From Actinomycetota bacterium (GTDB lineage: Bacteria; Actinomycetota; Actinomycetes; Actinomycetales; Microbacteriaceae): DNA of 14,145 bases. The position numbers were made by a program, and so were the translations under genes. The notes beneath the pieces are model-generated. The model was not told the DNA's origin. It worked only from the letters and a program-made list of their open reading frames with translations, and did no database searches. The stretch spans positions 1 through 14,145 of the forward strand of contig WLHO01000006.1 of NCBI GenBank assembly GCA_009702645.1, written 5' to 3'. Positions within the stretch are counted from its first letter, which is position 1, and every line of letters starts with the position of its first letter. Shown here in pieces: positions 12,272 to 14,145 of the stretch.

Positions 12272-13273
12272 ATGAAGCTAACAATCGTCGAGGCGCCAAA
12301 GTCTCTTTCAAGAGTCAAGGAACCTACCAGGACACCGCTTCGGGTTGGCCTAGTGCAAACCAAATGGCACCAGGATCCAACCGAGCACGAGGCCGTTTTG
12401 AGCGATGGCATCTCTCAAGCCGCAAAAGCCGGTGCCAAAATTGTTTTCTTGCAGGAGCTAACGCTTTCCAGGTACCCAGCAGATTCCAAACCTGAGGGAG
12501 TTCCATCCAAGATTGCTGAACCACTTGAAGGCGGCAAGACGCATTTGTTTGCAGCCAAAGCCGCTAAGGAATTCGGCGTAATCGTTCACGCCTCTTTATA
12601 CGAGCAAGCCAACCTTCCCGATGGCAGGGGTCTAAACACCGCAATCTTGGTCGAACCTTCAGGAAAGATAATCGCTCGAACACCCAAGCTTCACATTCCA
12701 GTTACCGCTGGCTACTACGAAGACAAATACTTCCAACCTGGGCCAGCCGAAAGCGATCCGTACCCGGTTTATGACCTAGAGCTTGATGGTGTTTCAGCAA
12801 GAGTCGGCCTTCCAACTTGTTGGGATGAGTGGTTTCCCGAGGTAGCAAGAAACTACTCAATTCGAGGAGCCGAGATCATCGCCTACCCCACCGCAATTGG
12901 TTCCGAGCCCGATCATCCTGATTTCGATACCGAGCCGCTGTGGCGACAGGTGATTGTCGGTCACGGCATCGCAAATGGAACATTCATGGTTGTTCCAAAC
13001 CGCTACGGCAACGAAGGCTCGTTGAATTTTTACGGAAGCAGTTTCATAAGCGATCCGTTCGGAAGAATTCTTGCTAGAGCAGCCAGAGACACCGACGAAG
13101 TTTTGGTTGCAGATCTAGATCTTGATCAAAGGCGCGACTGGTTGGACCTGTTTCCATTTTTGGCAACTCGTCGCCCTGACACCTACGACAAGCTGACTAC
13201 CCCTGTTCAAAACAAGCGCCTAGATTCCGGCGATGGCGAACAAGGTGGAATTGCCGGAGTAAGCCAGAAATGA
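12272..13273 (+). CDS. aguB: N-carbamoylputrescine amidase (nitrilase superfamily)
   Basis: The 333-aa product is a carbon-nitrogen hydrolase with the Glu-Lys-Cys triad: E62 in FLQELTLSRYP, K139 in TPKLHIP and C183 in PTCWDEWFPE. The CWDxWFPE block followed by GAEIIAYPTAIGSEP (199-213) is typical of AguB, which converts N-carbamoylputrescine to putrescine, CO2 and ammonia in the cytosol. The protein is about 40 residues longer than many AguB, with about 23 extra at the N-terminus before TPLRVGLVQTKW and a flexible tail after the last strand. The start has GGGAGA at good spacing, so the extension is probably translated. The stop overlaps the start of aguA (ATGA), a sign of translational coupling and of a shared pathway. 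A related amidase activity (for example beta-ureidopropionase) is a less likely alternative. Confidence 0.88.
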   Translation: MKLTIVEAPKSLSRVKEPTRTPLRVGLVQTKWHQDPTEHEAVLSDGISQAAKAGAKIVFLQELTLSRYPADSKPEGVPSKIAEPLEGGKTHLFAAKAAKEFGVIVHASLYEQANLPDGRGLNTAILVEPSGKIIARTPKLHIPVTAGYYEDKYFQPGPAESDPYPVYDLELDGVSARVGLPTCWDEWFPEVARNYSIRGAEIIAYPTAIGSEPDHPDFDTEPLWRQVIVGHGIANGTFMVVPNRYGNEGSLNFYGSSFISDPFGRILARAARDTDEVLVADLDLDQRRDWLDLFPFLATRRPDTYDKLTTPVQNKRLDSGDGEQGGIAGVSQK

Positions 13274-14145
13274 AACTAACCATGCCTGCTGAGTGGGATC
13301 GGCACGAGCGAACCTGGATGGCCTGGCCACCAAAAAACTACTTGCTTGGCGAAACTGACGCAGACGCCGAAGCTGCTAGAAGTTCATGGGCCAATGTTGC
13401 AAACGCCATAGTCCGCTTTGAACCAGTTTCAGTTCTTGCAACCAGCGATCAGCTGGAAATTGCAAGAGCCTATCTTCACCCGAGCATCGAGATAATCGAG
13501 GCCGAGCTTGATGATGCGTGGATGAGAGACTCTGGTCCAACTTTCGTGAAAGACGAATCAGGCAATCTAGTTGCCGTGAATTGGATCTTCAACGGTTGGG
13601 GTGCCCAAGGTTGGTCGAGTTGGGAAAAGGACAAACTCGTTGCCGGCTTTATTGGGAAGCTTTCAGGAAAAGCCGTTGTTGATTCACCGCTGATCAACGA
13701 AGGTGGAGGAATCCACGTCAACGGCGCAGGAACTGTGCTACTGACCGAAACTGTGCAGCTTGGTGAAGGTAGAAATTCAACTTGGAGTAAACAAGAAGTT
13801 GAAGCTGAGATTCACGAAAAGCTAGGCACCAATAAGGCGATTTGGGTCAAACGTGGACTAACCAGGGACTATGACGGATACGGGACTCGGGGGCATATCG
13901 ACATCGTTGCGTGCTTTGCGAGTGAGAACGTAATTTTGTATCACGATCAGCAAGATCCCACTCATCCTGACTACGAAGTATCCCGCGAAGTGAAGGCAAC
14001 ACTGGAAGCAGCTGGGAACTTCGAGATAATTGGTGTTCCTGCACCAACTATCCTTCGAGACGAAGAGGACTTCGTTGACTACAGCTACATCAATCACTAC
14101 ATAGTCAACGGTGCAGTGATTTTGTGTTCATTCAATGACCCAAAC
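13270..14145 (+). CDS. aguA: agmatine deiminase, 3'-truncated by window edge
   Basis: The 292 codons visible encode most of a peptidyl-arginine-deiminase-like (guanidino-modifying) enzyme that turns agmatine into N-carbamoylputrescine and ammonia. Conserved parts are MPAEWDRHERTWMAWPP at the N-terminus (5-21), DDAWMRDSGPTF (81-92), INEGGGIHVNG (142-152), RGLTRDYDGYGTRGHIDI with the catalytic His209 (195-212), and DFVDYSYINHYIVNG near the cut. The catalytic cysteine, expected in a GGGxHC segment near the C-terminus, lies beyond the window, so activity cannot be confirmed. The sequence is of the shorter actinobacterial type, starting directly at the MPAEW block. The ATG overlaps the aguB stop by 4 nt. 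Together with aguB it forms a two-step agmatine-to-putrescine module behind the PLP decarboxylase. Confidence 0.92.
   Translation, partial: MKLTMPAEWDRHERTWMAWPPKNYLLGETDADAEAARSSWANVANAIVRFEPVSVLATSDQLEIARAYLHPSIEIIEAELDDAWMRDSGPTFVKDESGNLVAVNWIFNGWGAQGWSSWEKDKLVAGFIGKLSGKAVVDSPLINEGGGIHVNGAGTVLLTETVQLGEGRNSTWSKQEVEAEIHEKLGTNKAIWVKRGLTRDYDGYGTRGHIDIVACFASENVILYHDQQDPTHPDYEVSREVKATLEAAGNFEIIGVPAPTILRDEEDFVDYSYINHYIVNGAVILCSFNDPN

Noticed and set aside
13476..13721. Antisense open frames inside aguA (13476-13721, 13847-14097)
   Set aside because: The plus-strand agmatine deiminase frame is continuous with all family motifs; the antisense frames have no supporting features.

Overview
The window looks like ordinary chromosome of a free-living actinobacterium with moderate GC. 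Protein signatures are actinobacterial: a PepN starting MPGENLTRKEA, a GlbO-type group II truncated globin, the EttA/second-SSB pair, and an actinobacterial-type agmatine deiminase. Base composition looks closer to 50% GC than the 65-72% of most soil Actinobacteria. That would fit a reduced-genome aquatic Microbacteriaceae (Luna cluster: Rhodoluna/Aquiluna-like), but the assignment is inference. Coding density is very high. There are no IS elements, CRISPR arrays, tRNAs or rRNAs, and no gene-free stretch longer than about 180 bases.

Left part (1-5406): a 3'-truncated CPA2 (Kef-type) cation:proton antiporter on the minus strand is divergent from pepN (aminopeptidase N), which runs into glbO (truncated haemoglobin O). 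A convergent, unrecognised 221-aa gene overlaps the end of glbO by 4 nt. It is divergent from a TesB-type acyl-CoA thioesterase, whose 3' end overlaps the ettA 3' end by 29 nt.

Middle (5378-8298, minus strand): msrA (methionine sulfoxide reductase), a single-stranded-DNA-binding protein without the acidic C-terminal tip, and ettA (ABC-F translational throttle). The order pepN ... glbO ... ettA-ssb recalls Mycobacterium tuberculosis Rv2467 ... Rv2470 ... Rv2477c-Rv2478c (from memory), so this is probably a conserved core neighbourhood. The 179-nt ssb-ettA gap is the most structured non-coding DNA here. It holds a 15-bp (extended about 22-bp) stem with internal hairpins followed by eight U's on the ssb/ettA strand, a second hairpin that competes for the same bases, and a perfect DnaA-box nonamer.

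Right part (8322-14145, plus strand): seven closely packed or overlapping genes, probably one operon. They are a GpR/YghZ-type aldo/keto reductase, an EamA permease that seems to use a non-ATG/GTG/TTG start, thioredoxin, a 73-aa two-helix membrane protein, a group II PLP amino-acid decarboxylase, a nitrilase-family N-carbamoylputrescine amidase (aguB) and an agmatine deiminase (aguA, cut by the window end). The last three suggest a decarboxylase -> AguA -> AguB route to putrescine, but the decarboxylase substrate cannot be read from the sequence.

I see no clearly new multi-gene system. The best leads are the structured ettA leader and the PLP-decarboxylase/agmatine module.
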